Notes: generated from the letters alone by a model not told the origin. DNA of 64,000 bases from Breviolum minutum Mf 1.05b.01 (GCA_000507305.1 DF239018.1:372001-436000); one strand, 5' to 3'. Counted from the first letter of the stretch, positions 1 through 11,520 are shown. A program made the numbers and translations.

Positions 1-469
1 TCAGATTTTTCACTAATTCTTAAAGGGGTAAACGGCAAATTTCAAGAATCCCTGATCAGGTCGGTAGGGTCGGTAGGGTGATGTTGACTGTGATGTTGTT
101 AGTAGTTGGGTTTAAATGAATGAATGAACATTTGCTTTTTCTTCGCATCTTCAGATGTGTCAGTGTTAGTGTCAAGATCAGCCCATTCTTTGCAAATACC
201 CTGAACAATATGACAGATTCCTTCTCAGAAGAGTGTCCTGGAATAGTAAGCCACCAACACCAACCAACAAGCAAACATTGGCTTTATTAAATTAATGTAA
301 AATTAATAAGACGATAACTCCGACTCCTATAAATGAACAGTGCAAGTACTTAAGAATCCAACATACAACAAGAATGTTTGAATGTCCAACTGAAGCACTG
401 ACTAAGATACTACGTGTAGTTTATGCTCAAACCGCCCACTGGGCTCAGTGATGTTTTCATTTTATTTAG

Positions 470-937
470 AAGATGGAATTGGCTCTGGAGGTTCGCCAAG
501 ATGATGATGCAATTCATCAACCTTTGAAAGATGAGGATCCCCAGCCTAAGAAGAAAAGCAGAAGCGGTAAACCAGGTTGGGCAAAGTTCAATCGAGACCG
601 AGCCGAAAAGAAACGTTTGGAGGTCGAAAGATTGGAAATTTTGAAAAAAAAGAAGATGGAGGCCATTCCAACTCATAGAGTTCATGGGAAGCAAACTGTT
701 GGATCTGCTCGTCCTTCCAGCAGATCCATTAACCACAATGTGGTTCGGTTGGATGAAGATTGGAGATATACCAAAGTGGATGCTGCTACACAAACAGAAG
801 TAACAGAACATGTTGCTGAAGGCAGTGGATCCAAGCCCAGCATCACTGCTACTTCTACTTCTACCGCTACCTACCTGAAGGCAATCGCGGCATCCAATGT
901 ATACCTTCGACATGGTCCTTCAAGCTTCATCGCTTAA
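470..937 (+). CDS. Gene A, early exon: basic Lys/Arg-rich segment
   Basis: An open segment begins after a TATTTAG acceptor; the first Met (473) follows three bases into it, so this may be a first coding exon or an internal one. The protein starts acidic, then has a Lys/Arg-rich stretch (PQPKKKSR, then EKKRLEVERLEILKKKK), which suits a nuclear localisation signal and a short charged helix. The end is Thr/Ser-rich and low complexity. I recognise no catalytic domain. It lies upstream of, and in the same direction as, the other gene A exons, so I place it there, but no splice connection is proven. The last 20 or so residues before the stop may already be intron. Confidence 0.45.
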   Translation, partial: KMELALEVRQDDDAIHQPLKDEDPQPKKKSRSGKPGWAKFNRDRAEKKRLEVERLEILKKKKMEAIPTHRVHGKQTVGSARPSSRSINHNVVRLDEDWRYTKVDAATQTEVTEHVAEGSGSKPSITATSTSTATYLKAIAASNVYLRHGPSSFIA

Positions 938-1433
938 ACTGTATACCTTCCACATGGTCCTTCAAGCTTCCACGCATGCAGACTGCATGCATGTATAGCA
1001 AAAGCCTACGGCGCACCAAACCAACAACGAGTGTGTGGTCGAAAAAGTGCAGGGAAGATACAGTGCAGGGAAGATGGCCTTACTTATCCTTACCTTCTTG
1101 GTGGCTCATGGTACTTAGTATCTTACTATAAGTTGGGTTTTAAGTTAAAGGTTAAGTTATAACATCTATAGTCTATAGTAGTCTACAGTCTAGTCTGTAA
1201 TTAACCATGTAAGTTGGTTGATAAGTCCCCCAAACCTAGGGTAGTTATAACCCAACTTACTAACTAGTTACTAACTACCATGAGCCACTAAGTAGATATC
1301 CTTAGATGCCCTAGGTTTCGGCAGCTTTCCCGGGAAATGTTTCAATCTAGGTATTGGATTTTGGACATCCTTTTCTTTAGAGATTCTTGAAGAAATCTAA
1401 TATCATATTTATCAAGAAACTTTGTGCAACATT

Positions 1434-1655
1434 GCGCTCTCAGTTGCGCGCTCGTGGTAATTTATGCGCTCTCAGGTGCGCGCTCCTAGTAATCTATGTT
1501 ATTTTTATGCGCTCTCAGTTGCGCGCTTGTGGTAATCTATGCGCTCTCAGGTGCGCGCTCGTGGTAATCTACATCAGCGTTTATGCGCTCTCAGGTGCGC
1601 GCTCGTGGTAATTTACATCAGTGTTTATACGCTCTCAGTTGCGTGCTCGTAGAAT
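1434..1655. repeat. Six irregular copies of a GCGCTCTCAG-type minisatellite
   Basis: The core GCGCTCTCAGKTGCGCGCTC followed by GTGGTAAT occurs at 1434, 1466, 1509, 1541 and 1585, with a weaker sixth copy at 1629. Spacings alternate between about 32 and about 44 bases because some copies add an ACATCAGTGTTTAT-like spacer. It is GC-rich against an AT-rich background and lies in the non-coding stretch 938-1850, in which I see no other feature except short GTTATAAC/AGTCTA-type simple repeats. Confidence 0.85.
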
Positions 1656-1851
1656 TACACTAGATATCTTATACATAACATATACTAAAAACACAACATA
1701 ACATATAGTAAAAAGGGTCGGTTAATGACATGTTGGTGACCTGTTGGTGTGTCAAAGGTTGATGCATTGTTTTTTTGAAACAATCACACTCAGGAACTCA
1801 GACTTAGACCTGCATAAATAAGAAAGTTGAGACTCAAGTGCTGAATCTGCA

Positions 1852-2085
1852 TTGACACTCGGACTTACAAGTAGCGTCTCATCTCCCAAACCAAGATTTG
1901 ACCCAGTGGAATGTAGGTTTCGGTCCATGGAAAAATCACAACGTGGACAAATCAGTGTGGAACATGCTCTTTGGTACTGGATTGTTTTTTGGGACCTGAC
2001 TGACTGTGATTTGCCGCCACATAGCCCAAATTGGTTTTCTGCAGAGTTAGTTTTTGTAATCAATTTCCCAATGTTGTTGTGGCCC
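1852..2085 (+). CDS. Possible exon, unrecognised
   Basis: One frame stays open and has fairly normal composition (a Trp-rich patch with DLTDCDLPPHSPNW), but the opposite strand is open over part of the same stretch. There are no domain features. It could be a gene A exon or chance. Confidence 0.2.
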
Positions 2086-2240
2086 CTTAGATTTCCCATG
2101 TTTGTAGCCTGTCGCTATTCTCATGCGAATTACTCATCCGAACTTATAAACTTATCAATCACGGATCCCTTTCAGCTTCAGAATATTTTCCGGGCTGGCA
2201 TGAAACAAGCTCCGCCCTTTATACCAGCTCGATTTCTCAG

Positions 2241-2399
2241 GGTCCGTTTCATGAGTGTGATACTGAGGTGAAGGTTGGGTGTTGTTCACAAGTTGTATGA
2301 GATGCATGATGAGTTGATTTCTGCAGTAAATTTTAATGGGCCAAATATCAAACTCATTGGCCTCGCTGGTCAGCAGTGCAAACCACAGGAATCATCAAA
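2241..2399 (+). CDS. Gene A exon with an apparent one-base frame break
   Basis: After a TTTCTCAG acceptor one frame reads GPFHECDTEVKVG. Near 2275, at a GTTGGG run, the sensible reading shifts by one base into VVHKLYEMHDELIS and then NGPNIKLIGLAGQQCKP. Both halves have coding-like composition and the shift is too small to be an intron. It lies just upstream of the large gene A exon and is probably spliced to it. Confidence 0.4.
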
Positions 2400-2588
2400 T
2401 CATATCATTTCATCTTTGAATCTATGAAGGATTGTTGTTGTTTTTCAGTTTTCAGTTTCTGCACAGACCATTTGGATTCAAGAGGATTCCTGTTCCGAGT
2501 CATAGCCAGATTTTGGGATCCAAAAGCTGAAGATGTATTGTAGAGTCATTGTGACTTATAGTCAGAGTCATAGTCATAGTGTTATTAG

Positions 2589-3990
2589 GAAATTTGAAAC
2601 CGGAACCATTCTATCCAATGTCGTTGCTGGAGTTGGTCCAGCAAAATCATTCAGATGAGTCCGATGAATCTCAGTCAGACTCAGACAATTCTTCGGCTTC
2701 GTCGCCTTCGTCGTCTTCGTCATCTTCGGATGCTGTGAAAAAACTCAAAAGAAGAGCGCAGACTGAGAAAGCTAGGGCTCAAAAGCTGGTCAATGCTGCT
2801 TTGAGAAAGCAGGAACAGCAACACCCATCAAGTGAGAAGCACCTTGCAAGCTGCTATATACCATCATTGCAACCGAACTGTAGTCTCAATCAGCCAGGGA
2901 ATTTTGACAGACCCGCCAGAGCAACGAGGCTACGCTTGCTGTGGTCTTGGTTCATCAACTGGATCAAGGCTGTTTGCAATTTTTTGGCGGCGGAAGAGGA
3001 CAACATCACCCATTCAATCAACGTTTCCGTGATTGACGACACAAGCATGCGGTTGGCAGCTTCATTCGACGAGTCTGGCGTATGGAGGAGCTCAAGGACG
3101 ATTAGCGTAATGAACAATCTACAAAGCATTATTTTTGGCTATGGTCCGCAGAACAGCGTCAGAAGCTTTATCCTTCACACTCCAATGATTCCTCTGGAGC
3201 GGACAAACACGTCAGGAATTGCAAGAGAGTTCTCCTCGTGGGTGTTTTGTTGGCTTGGAAAAATTGGGGAACGGTTTCGAAGGTTTGGAGTCGAAAACAC
3301 GCATTGCAGTGTTCCTATCCAATGTTTGGTCGTTGCGTGGGATAGCCTGCGCACAAACGTCTCTGTGATGAAAGGTCTCCGGACCAAGGTTTATTCAGTC
3401 ACAAAGGTACAGGAGTGCCAGGAGAAGCCATCTTCATTTCCGTTGCTGTCTATGCAATGCGCGATTCACCAAGTAGCATTGTGCCGGAAGCAACTTTTAT
3501 TCTTCTTTTCAGGGCATTGGTCGTCGATCGTGCGACTTGCACATTTGTTTGAGGTTCACACATTCAGGTGTCAATTCCGAGCAGCGTTGGTACGGGTGCT
3601 GTGCCGGAGTTTCAACTTCATAGCAGTTAGCAAGCTTCCAGCGGACTTTCAACGATGGAAAGAAGAGCGTAATCGGAGAACAGGTTTTGTGACCAGAGAT
3701 ATGAACTATCCTGCTCAAAGATTCAAACTGCACAGGCACCTTTCACAGTTTGACAATGGAGATGCTACTGCAAACGAGATTTGCCACTGGTGCACAGGAT
3801 GTTGCCCTGGGGCATCTTTAGTCGATCAGAAGCGTCATTGTCTGGTTCAACTTTGCCGCGGCTACATCTTATTGTTCGGCCTGGGTTTTCCTGTGCCGCT
3901 CACCTATCGATGGCTTCATGCTCACAAGGCATTGCAGTTCTGCAAGGTCTCTTGGATGTTGATTTTGATTTGTAATTTTGTTTCTTTTTG
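2589..3990 (+). CDS. Gene A main exon block: Ser-rich acidic start, transposase-like body
   Basis: An open frame of about 460 residues follows a TTATTAG acceptor. Residues 15-50 are an acidic Ser-rich tract (DESDESQSDSDNSS then a poly-Ser run) followed by a basic KKLKRRAQTEKARAQK segment. The body includes VSVIDDTSMRL, CAIHQVALCRKQL, WSSIVRLAHLFEV, RCQFRAALVRV and ICHWCTGCC. The spaced CxIHQ, WSSIVR and HWCxGxC patterns remind me of an uncharacterised dinoflagellate family that I suspect is transposase-derived; that is recollection plus inference. Short introns may be hidden in the block (for example a TTCTTTTCAG acceptor near 3512). The final 30 residues run into hydrophobic, probably intronic sequence. 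Confidence 0.55.
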
Positions 3991-4329
3991 TCAGCGTGTA
4001 TTTTGTTGATGGGACACTGCAACAACTCAATGAAAATGACTCGACTGTGACTATGGCCCATGAAACTTTGGTTACCCTAATGTGCAAGGGCAAAACCTTT
4101 TTAATCTTTGATGCTCTTGATACATCGATTTTTGCAATATGGTGAAATCATGTGAAATCCATCTTGCAAACAAAAAACTTCAAAGCCGCACCGTCCTCCT
4201 TGCAATTTGTTGGCTTGTACTGTACTTTCTTTCAATTTCAAAAACGTCATTTGTACATTCCTGCCTTTCTGATGCTAGTTCTGCAGTTGTTGTTTTTGTC
4301 CCTGTTTTTGTGGCCGGCGTGATTTCTCA

Positions 4330-4740
4330 GATTCTCATTCACACTGACATTTGCTGAGGAGGGCATGATGTTGCATTCAATCTTGCCAAGAACATTGGAA
4401 CAACTAGCTGAAGCCAACGCCCCGGTCTCTGAAATAGAGGACGAACTGATCAATTTGTTTGAAGAAGAGGATCAGGCAGATGACCCTGGTACAGGCAAGT
4501 CTGACAAGCCGTGGGAACAGCTGCTGACTGGTGTCTTGAGTTCCAAGGAGTTGTCTCCCGCAGAATTGAACCAAAAACGGAAGCAGCTTACATTTCAAGC
4601 TTTCAGAGATGTTTCATTTGTCCCAAGAACAATAGTCCTTGAGAATTTGATGGAGCCCTTCATCACCAGCATGGATGCTTTGCTGAGACGGAGCCGGCAC
4701 ATTAGCGACCTGCATCATGCACCACATGATTCTGACCGTC
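4330..4740 (+). CDS. Gene A exon: acidic helical segment
   Basis: The open frame after an AG-rich acceptor region contains LPRTLEQLAEANAPVSEIED, an acidic patch EEEDQADDPGTGKSDK and then a Glu/Leu/Lys-rich part up to TSMDALLRRSRHISDLHHA. Composition and codon use look coding and the direction matches its neighbours. The end of the open frame becomes Phe/Ser/Cys-rich, so the true exon probably ends near 4720-4740. No domain is recognised. Confidence 0.5.
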
Positions 4741-4859
4741 GCACTTTGGAAGAGAGGCGACCGTTTTCATCCGTTTGCTTGTGCTTTTCAGATTGTTCAT
4801 TTTTCTCTTGGTTTTTGTCATTGCCGTTTGTTTCTGGAACAATGTGTTAGCTTTGAGTC

Positions 4860-5540
4860 ATTTAGTGGGCTACTGAAAAGCATTGATCTCGATCCTTTGA
4901 ATGTTGCACTGTGCAGTTTTTGGTGGACAGTCGATGGCATACTGTCAGACAATTACTTTATTTACTTTCGATACCCTGCTTGCACTGCGATTTCTTGGTG
5001 TGATTGTTGGTCATGTTAATGTTACATGTTGTTTCAACTTCTTGGAAGTGTAGCGTAGGTAAGTTATAAGGTGTAAGTTATTGTAAGTTACAAGGTTTAT
5101 GTATGTGTTGCAAGTTACAGACATAATGGGTGTAAGTACTGTAAACAGCTTTAAAATAATATGCAGGTTACAACTTATGACTTATCTTCAAACTTATAAC
5201 AACTTTTGACTTTACATTAGATATATTAGATTATATTAATATTTTATAACTTTAACTAACTTGCCACTCATAACTACTCTAAAAATGTTAAGTTAAAACT
5301 TTTTATACTTGTAGCTCACCGCATCTAAGCTAACCTTCATTTATTTACCATTAGCCATTAGTTGATAAAACACAGGGGGAAGTCTAGGCTTACTCGTTAA
5401 TTGATAATTTCAATTGAATGATAATTGAATCTAATTCCAACAATAGATGATGATCCAATGATCTAATTTGATTTCAAATTGATAGAATACTAAAAGGTCA
5501 TGATGTCATGATGCTTTCCACATGATTTTCGATCTTTCCG
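4860..5540. other. Gene-free AT-rich intron-like stretch
   Basis: No coding frame is convincing here. The sequence is made of short degenerate repeats of GTAAGTTATAA, TTATAACTT and CATGATGTCATGATG types, as found in the other introns of the first 29 kb. Confidence 0.6.
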
Positions 5541-5547
5541 TGGCAGG

Positions 5548-6395
5548 TCAGCTTTGCTTTTCAATCGCTATGTCTCTGGTGATTTTGGCAAAGAACTTCT
5601 GGACTTGTATATGCAGAAGCTTGCCGGTTTTCCACAACTGCAATTGCCTGGCCTTAGCAAGCAATTCTTTACCGTTACGCTTTTGGTCATGGGAGAGTGT
5701 TGGCGACGCTTCATCTTTGAGCGCCAGAGGTGCCCATGGGATTTTATCAGCAGTCTTCTGGAGGCGCGAACGCTTGATACTTTCTTCGAGGTTCTTCGAA
5801 AGTACCAAAACTTGGCTGAGAGGTGCAAAAGGTGCGTCGACATTGAGTTTACCACATCTCTTCTGTCCTTCATCCCAGCAGGTATCGACAAGGAAGAAGC
5901 CCTTTTGAGAGCTTCACAATTGCAAAAATTATCTCCAATCTTGCGGTTTATGCTCCACTGAGTGCAGACGTTGTGGAATGTTTACACGGATTCTTCCAAG
6001 CGAAGGCCCACAGGTTCCGTGGCAGTAAGCCAAGTGACAGAACTGCTCAACAATTGACATTGTGGTCAACAGTGACTTCGCCATACGGCTGCTTTCGAGA
6101 CAAAATGTGGTCAGCTCTTGGAGACGCCCAGGCTTTCAGACGTTGTGCTGCTTGGGAAAGGCATCCAAATGCCAGAGCTTCAGTTCATGCTGGGCAGGGC
6201 AGAGACGGTGGGGGCATGGAGGAGGAGCAGACCCATATTGAGAGAAGAGCGCATCATTTTCGCTTGGAAGATTTGAACAAGTCTTTTCAAGAAGGAGCTA
6301 TCCCACAAAAGAAACTCAAGCGTTTATGTGGTAACTCGGTGGCAAAGCACAGGTTTTTCAAAAAGAACCTGCGATGTGATTTGGCATTAGATTAG
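5548..6395 (+). CDS. Gene A exon(s): C-terminal part of the transposase-like body
   Basis: The first frame reads from about RYVSGDFGKELLDLYMQKL through CPWDFISSLLEARTLDTFFE to GIDKEEALL. At a TTTT run near 5910 the credible reading moves one frame, to FTIAKIISNLAVYAPLSAD and VVECLHGFFQAKAHRFRG, then KPSDRTAQQLTLW, and on to a basic end (KKLKRLCGNSVAKHRFFKK). The PLSADVVECLHGF and SKPSDRTAQ stretches resemble the same dinoflagellate family as the exon at 2.6-4.0 kb (recollection). A frame change at a homopolymer suggests a sequencing indel or a mutation. The stop at 6393-6395 may be read through by splicing, because gene A domains continue downstream. Confidence 0.5.
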
Positions 6396-6899
6396 ATGAT
6401 TTAGTCGAGTCGAGTCAGAAAAGTCGTTCACTTTTCATGTCTGGCGTTCTGTTATTATTGTTTAAGTCAGTAAATGTGATATCTAGGTTTGGCTTTATCA
6501 CCGAATCATATCATATATCATTTCAATTTCCTATATCAATATCATTTATCATTTATCATTTTATCATTATCATTGATCATATTATATATCAATGTTTTTC
6601 CACCACAGTACAACTGTTAGTTTTTACAAGTCGGTCCTGAGAAGTTTTCCATTTGTGTAACCCTGAAACTTACGGAGTCTTGAGCTCCAATGGATGAATC
6701 CACGGATACATAGTCTTTTAGGCTGTATATTCTATTAGTTGTTTGTTTGTCAACGGTTGTGAATGTTGGTTCTTATTTCAGAGCATGAACAAGCAGTGTT
6801 CCATCATGATTTTGCTGTGTTTTATGTACACCGTTTTTGGTTACCAGAATAGTTCACGCTGCGGTTCACAGTTCACGGTTATAAAAACAAATATGTCAA

Positions 6900-7611
6900 G
6901 TTTGACTAGAAGATCTCAATCTCAGCATAAGCAAAAGGTGTACACATTTGACATGGTGAAATCTTTTGGGTTCATCCTTCATCAGGCTGGAACATCTTTC
7001 AAAGGCAGAAACTTTCTGGTTTGCAACTGGCCAAAGATGAGTGGAAAGTGAGGGTGAGGGAGCTTGCAGACGAGTGGAAATCTCTTGACCCGCAAGCCCG
7101 TGCCAGCTTTGAGGCGGAAGCGAATCATGAAGAATGCTTACGACAAGAAGCAAGGCTGCAACCATTGAAGGCAAAGGATGACACGACCAATCAAAGGGTG
7201 AGGTTGGGTGAAGCGGCGTTTGACGCAGCATCTCAGCTGAAGGCCACAGTTCTCAAAAAAATTTCGGGTTCCCGACTTCACCAGACATACTTGCAGTATC
7301 AGAAAGCAGACCTGTGGCAAACATGGAACGGAGGCCTTGCATCTGCCACTGGGTGCTTGAAGCTAGATTTGATCGACATCAAAACCACAGCTGCTGATAT
7401 CGAAAGGCAGTGGAATCATGCAGTTGAAAAGCCCACAGGAGATTCTGAGTTTTGGCGTGGGGACGAATTGGAAAATGCAGAAGTGCATCATGGAGTTTGC
7501 CATTCTTTCTGTGGCCATTGCCAAGAAGACCTTCACACAAAGCATGCGAAGTCTTTGGTTAGATGTTTGCACGCACTTGTCTCAACAGGTTCCTTGGAGA
7601 AATGTCGCTGA
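6900..7611 (+). CDS. Gene A exons: HMG-box-like segment
   Basis: A first small exon candidate (about 6900-7000) encodes QKVYTFDMVKSFGFILHQ. A second starts after AAAGGCAG at 7009 and reads LAKDEWKVRVRELADEWKSL followed by DPQARASFEAEA. The spacing of Trp-x-x-Leu, Arg-x-x-Phe and Ala/Glu residues is like helices 2-3 of an HMG box, a DNA-bending domain. From about 7440 two frames compete: the one giving MEFAILSVAIAKKTF looks more coding than the one ending at 7611, so a frame break or a hidden splice is likely. It sits between the transposase-like part and the zinc-finger exon, which fits a nuclear DNA-associated protein. Confidence 0.5.
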
Positions 7612-7876
7612 CCTTTCTTGGCTGTGGTTGCCGTGGTTGCAGTATAATGTGAATGTAATCGATCATTGACCATCCAAAAAGATGCACAACTAGAATATCA
7701 TGTGATATATGATATAGTGATATGTGATATTTGATATTACTACTGATGCTACTGATATTACTCTGACTCATGGTTCATGATCCTTGATGACATAATGGAG
7801 ATCAAATTTTGGCAGGTATTTTTGAACGGCATCATTTTTCCACAATCAACCGCCAACTAACTGAGTATACACTGCA

Positions 7877-8992
7877 GGAATGCTCTGGGCTTGTTTGTAT
7901 TGCCAATTCTGGCTTGCTTTTTACTTAGGTGTTTTGAAGCCTGGGGCCTTGATGGAATTCAGCTTTGGCCAGGCTAGCTCACGATTCTTTTTCCTTGGCC
8001 CCACCATTTGCAAACCGCAAACACATGTCTTGCTGGAGGGCTTCAAAGTGGATGATTTGCGGTTGGGTCGGATTTCCATACGCTGCTTACCTTCACAAGA
8101 GCTTAAATGGTTCACCAGCCACCAGCTTTTCAGATTTCTGTTGGCGCAGAGTGGGAATCGAAAGGCCTTCAAGATGACTGTGTACGACTACGCAGCTTTA
8201 GAGCACACAATGTGGTTGGTGCAGCCCACAGCTTCGAAAGTTGATGAACACATGCTCAGCACCATGGACAAACAAAAGGCGCCTGCTCGGAATAAGAAAC
8301 TTCCATTTGGCTTGAAGCATCAGAGCAAGAGAAGGAAAACAAATAATGGTGCCAGTTCCAAGCAAAAGGTTCAACCACCAACTAAAGGCATGGACATCAG
8401 CAAATTTGTTTCCGAAATGGTGGAGAAAACATTGCCTGGAGAAAGCGAGAACATCTCAGATGCGGCAGATCTAGATTCACATTCAGATGACCTGGAGACC
8501 ACGTCTTTGACTCCCTTGACCTCAAGTTCGTCAAGTTCTGAGTCCGACCTGGAGGAAGAAGTTAGCGCATTTCCTGTTCAAAAGCAAGAAGAAGAAACCA
8601 CAAACAAGATTCTTTTGGACATCGAAGAGCAAAGGTCTTTGAATCCAGCTGCTAGTTCTGCTGCTGACCATCAAGGCCAACGACAACGAACTCAGTGTCA
8701 AGCATCGGTTGGTGTGGTGGACGCTGGCCAGCAAGTATCTGCCAGATTGGCGACATGCAGATATTGCACGAGCAAGATTCAACAGCGAACATGCCGCGTG
8801 GGCTATTCATTCAATGTGTTGAAATTCCACTCGTGGATCCACACTGGATGCTTTCAATCTTACATTGAGCAGGTCAACGGTGACAAGAAGCAAGCTCATG
8901 ATTTCTTGGAGGGGTGGTTGCAACGCAATCCCCAGAGTCGAGAAGTTGAGGAAGAATTCCGTACGTTGATTTCATCCCTTGCAGAGAGGTAA
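7877..8992 (+). CDS. Gene A last exon: PARP-type zinc-finger-like C-terminus
   Basis: It starts after a CACTGCAG acceptor and ends at the TAA at 8990-8992. The first half contains FSFGQASSRFFFLGPTICK and FKMTVYDYAALEHT. The middle is basic (GLKHQSKRRKTNN), then acidic and Ser-rich (SSSSSSESDLEEEVS). Near the end CRYCTSKIQQRTCRVGYSF, then WIHTGCF, reproduces the CxxC...HxxC spacing and the I...CRVG/W-H-CF pattern of PARP-type zinc fingers (zf-PARP), which bind DNA breaks; zinc and DNA binding are inferred from the family. A short helical tail follows. The acidic Ser tract and basic NLS-like patch suggest a nuclear protein. This is the longest clean coding exon of gene A. Confidence 0.65.
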   Translation, partial: GMLWACLYCQFWLAFYLGVLKPGALMEFSFGQASSRFFFLGPTICKPQTHVLLEGFKVDDLRLGRISIRCLPSQELKWFTSHQLFRFLLAQSGNRKAFKMTVYDYAALEHTMWLVQPTASKVDEHMLSTMDKQKAPARNKKLPFGLKHQSKRRKTNNGASSKQKVQPPTKGMDISKFVSEMVEKTLPGESENISDAADLDSHSDDLETTSLTPLTSSSSSSESDLEEEVSAFPVQKQEEETTNKILLDIEEQRSLNPAASSAADHQGQRQRTQCQASVGVVDAGQQVSARLATCRYCTSKIQQRTCRVGYSFNVLKFHSWIHTGCFQSYIEQVNGDKKQAHDFLEGWLQRNPQSREVEEEFRTLISSLAER

Positions 8993-9771
8993 AAGCAGTG
9001 TTGCAAAAGCAATCCTGCAGATTGGCATGTGAAAAAAATGTCCTTCAAGACTGGTGTTCGGCAAATGAGAGGGTCGGAAATAAGTTTGACTAAACGATTT
9101 GACACATAGCCACATAGCCATAGCCAGCCATCATTCTGTACCCATCGACTTTAACACTGTGATTCGATGGCAAACGCACCTTAGAGTCTTGGTCCTTGGT
9201 TATGTTATGTCAGGTTAAGTAAGTTCCATTGGTAGATTCTTCCGATCCACATGAACAGGTTTCCTTTGAACATAGAACGCGCTTAACAGTGAGTGATTTT
9301 ACATCATAAATCATGAATCATAAATCATAAATCATTTGTGTTGCTATTTATCATTGATCTTTTGCAACGTTTGCAATTCAGCAGCCATGATTCATTGTAC
9401 CGTCGGTTACAGTTTGTGTTTTTTTTTGGAATTGTTTTGTCTAATGATGATTCATGATTCATGATTCTGATTAAGTTATAAGGTATAGTCTTAGTCATAG
9501 TCATAGTTTACATTGAATGAGAATTTTGTTATTGGCGGGTGAGTTTTGATGAATTTAGAAATTAGGTGCAATGCTTTGTCNTCATGTCTAGTATCAAGAT
9601 ATTACTTGGTTTCGAAGTGAATCATTTTACACTTCTTCAGTTTCATTCTTTGGAAGGCCATGACTGAAATAGGGAAAGTCACAGGTCCAAGATTTGGTTA
9701 CACTGACAAGACCATTTTTTGCATTCACACCCATGCAGCAGTATACTGTATACTGTATACACTGTACATGG
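8993..9771. other. Intergenic stretch with an assembly N
   Basis: No coding frame is supported. The sequence has short repeats of ATCATAAATCATAA, TGATTCATGATTC and AGTCATAGTCATAG types. A single N at 9581 probably marks an unresolved or collapsed site. Confidence 0.6.
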
Positions 9772-10003
9772 AAATTTGTGGCCAAGGCTCCTATTGACTT
9801 CTTCCTCCATGGACGGGATGGAAAGGAAGTTTTTGGCTTGATGGAAGAGAGCCTTGTCTTGGCATAAATTTTCTTTCAATGCTCCATACTGCATGTGCGG
9901 AATGCTTCGTTGATAAAGTTGAGGAGTCCTGGCTTTCAAAACTACAAGATTCGGGTGCTGAAGCTCCGGAGTCGTGGTTGCAGGATTTGATGTTGGCTAC
10001 TTG
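9772..10003 (+). CDS. Gene B exon, with one-base frame break
   Basis: One frame reads KAPIDFFLHGRDGKEVFGLM followed by EESLVLA. Around 9866 the credible frame changes by one base to ACAECFVDKVEESWLSKLQD and ESWLQDLMLAT, ending in a TGA at 10001-10003. Both halves are coding-like; a CxxC pair (CAEC) is present. Possibly the first recognisable exon of the gene whose next larger exon looks like a DNA methyltransferase. Function is not recognised from this part. Confidence 0.4.
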
Positions 10004-10460
10004 AGTTACTGACATTGATTTACATTGATGAGGCTGTTGTTATTCACATTATATTTTTTGGGGCCGTGGTTGGACTTTAATTAGGTTATGTACTGTTTAA
10101 TTGATAGTCCGGTCCAATTCTTTCACCAAAACTATAAATCTTTTCATAGTGAGTGACTCAGCATATAACATCATATAACTCAATTTAATTAACTATCAGA
10201 CTATCGTTGACTATCATTGTTGACTATTATAGGCTATCATAGGTTGATATCAAAACATGTTGTTTCTGAGTCTATGTCTATGACTCTGACGATATCTTTT
10301 TTTGATTATATATTTATTTTTGTATTCATGATTCATGGTTTTATCTTAACTTTGAGTTCAGTTGTTTTTACTCTACATGATATGTTTTTTTGTCAACATC
10401 ATTACTTTTCAATTAATAGATTTAATCTAGAATCAGAATAATGTTAATCCCTTTTTACAG

Positions 10461-10492
10461 GCTCTCGTAAGAAGGCACGTTGAACATATCAG
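10461..10492 (+). CDS. Possible tiny exon ALVRRHVEHI
   Basis: A 32-base segment is framed by TTTTTACAG and by ATCAG|GTTGTG. It encodes ALVRRHVEHI plus a split codon. Its place before the methyltransferase-like exon makes it plausible, but it is very short. Confidence 0.25.
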
Positions 10493-10795
10493 GTTGTGTC
10501 ATGTTGCTTTCCCAAGTGTGGGGATAACAACATGTAACATGTAGCTGTGTTGTTCTCTTACAAATGAATCACAACGCACAGACTCCAAGTCTGGGTTTTT
10601 CGCTCCAACCTCTGGCTGTTTGTAAATTAGTGAACCTCGTTTTTTTTCTGGTATGGTATGGGATTTAAGTTCATCTTGCACAAACTATTTGTGAAATCGA
10701 TTTTTTGAGTGTATACAGCATACAGTATGAATATTCATATAGGCCTTCAGACTTTTGAATGTGGGAGCCTTGATCATGTGACATTGCAAACTAAG

Positions 10796-10983
10796 GTCTG
10801 GTGAGTTTGGGTCTCCCAACTTCCGAACACGTGCTTACATTGTTGGAGTGCACGCAACCTTGATTTCTGAGAAGAATTTCCAGGGAATGTGTGACTGGAT
10901 TGAGAGCTGCCGTGACTGTCATGAACAAGCTTCTTTGTCAGATTGTTGCTTTCTTGCATCAGGGCAGGTGGTACGACATCAGG
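10796..10983 (+). CDS. Gene B exon: C5 cytosine DNA methyltransferase-like motif
   Basis: After a CTAAG acceptor the frame reads GEFGSPNFRTRAYIVGVHAT then a Cys-rich stretch (MCDWIESCRDCHE). FGxPxxRxRxYIVG matches the conserved segment around motif VIII of C5 cytosine DNA methyltransferases (usually FGVPQxRxR followed by a hydrophobic strand and G); here the Gln is replaced by Asn-Phe. These enzymes transfer methyl from S-adenosylmethionine to cytosine in the nucleus. I do not see motif I (SAM site) or motif IV (PC, the catalytic Cys) in nearby sequence, so activity cannot be claimed. The frame stops at 10997 if not spliced. Confidence 0.45.
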
Positions 10984-11520
10984 CGTTTGTTCTTTGATGA
11001 GAAGCAGTAAGAGGAATGCCCCTCTTGATCCTTGTCAGTCCATACACTGTCATGTGAAGATGTGTTCTCTAGCATTTCAGGTCAGAGTCATATCATAGCT
11101 AGTCACTAGTCACTTAGTCACCCTTTATCATACGATTTGCCGTGACATTATTCCGTTTTTGATCCAGTCTAGTCAGTCTAGTCTATTTCATCAAAATTGG
11201 TGGAATCATAGATTATTTCTTTTATATATATGTTTAATTTGTTTAATTGTTTAATTTATTATTCATTGGCAAGGGATGGCAAGTGGAAAAACCTCATTCT
11301 TTTTCATTTCCAATGCTGTATTCATATTTTGCCTTACAGCCTTCACTTGTGATCAGTAATCTAGTAGTCAGTAGTCACCACTATATCATATCTTTGTTTG
11401 GGCCGTTGGCAATCCTTGGGCCTTCCACAAACCACATCCCTTCTAGTTTCACTGACTGGTTCTGAGGCTGGGCCATTTGTGAGCAGTCTGGTGTCCGGTT
11501 GACCTTTCCGGCCGCGAGCC

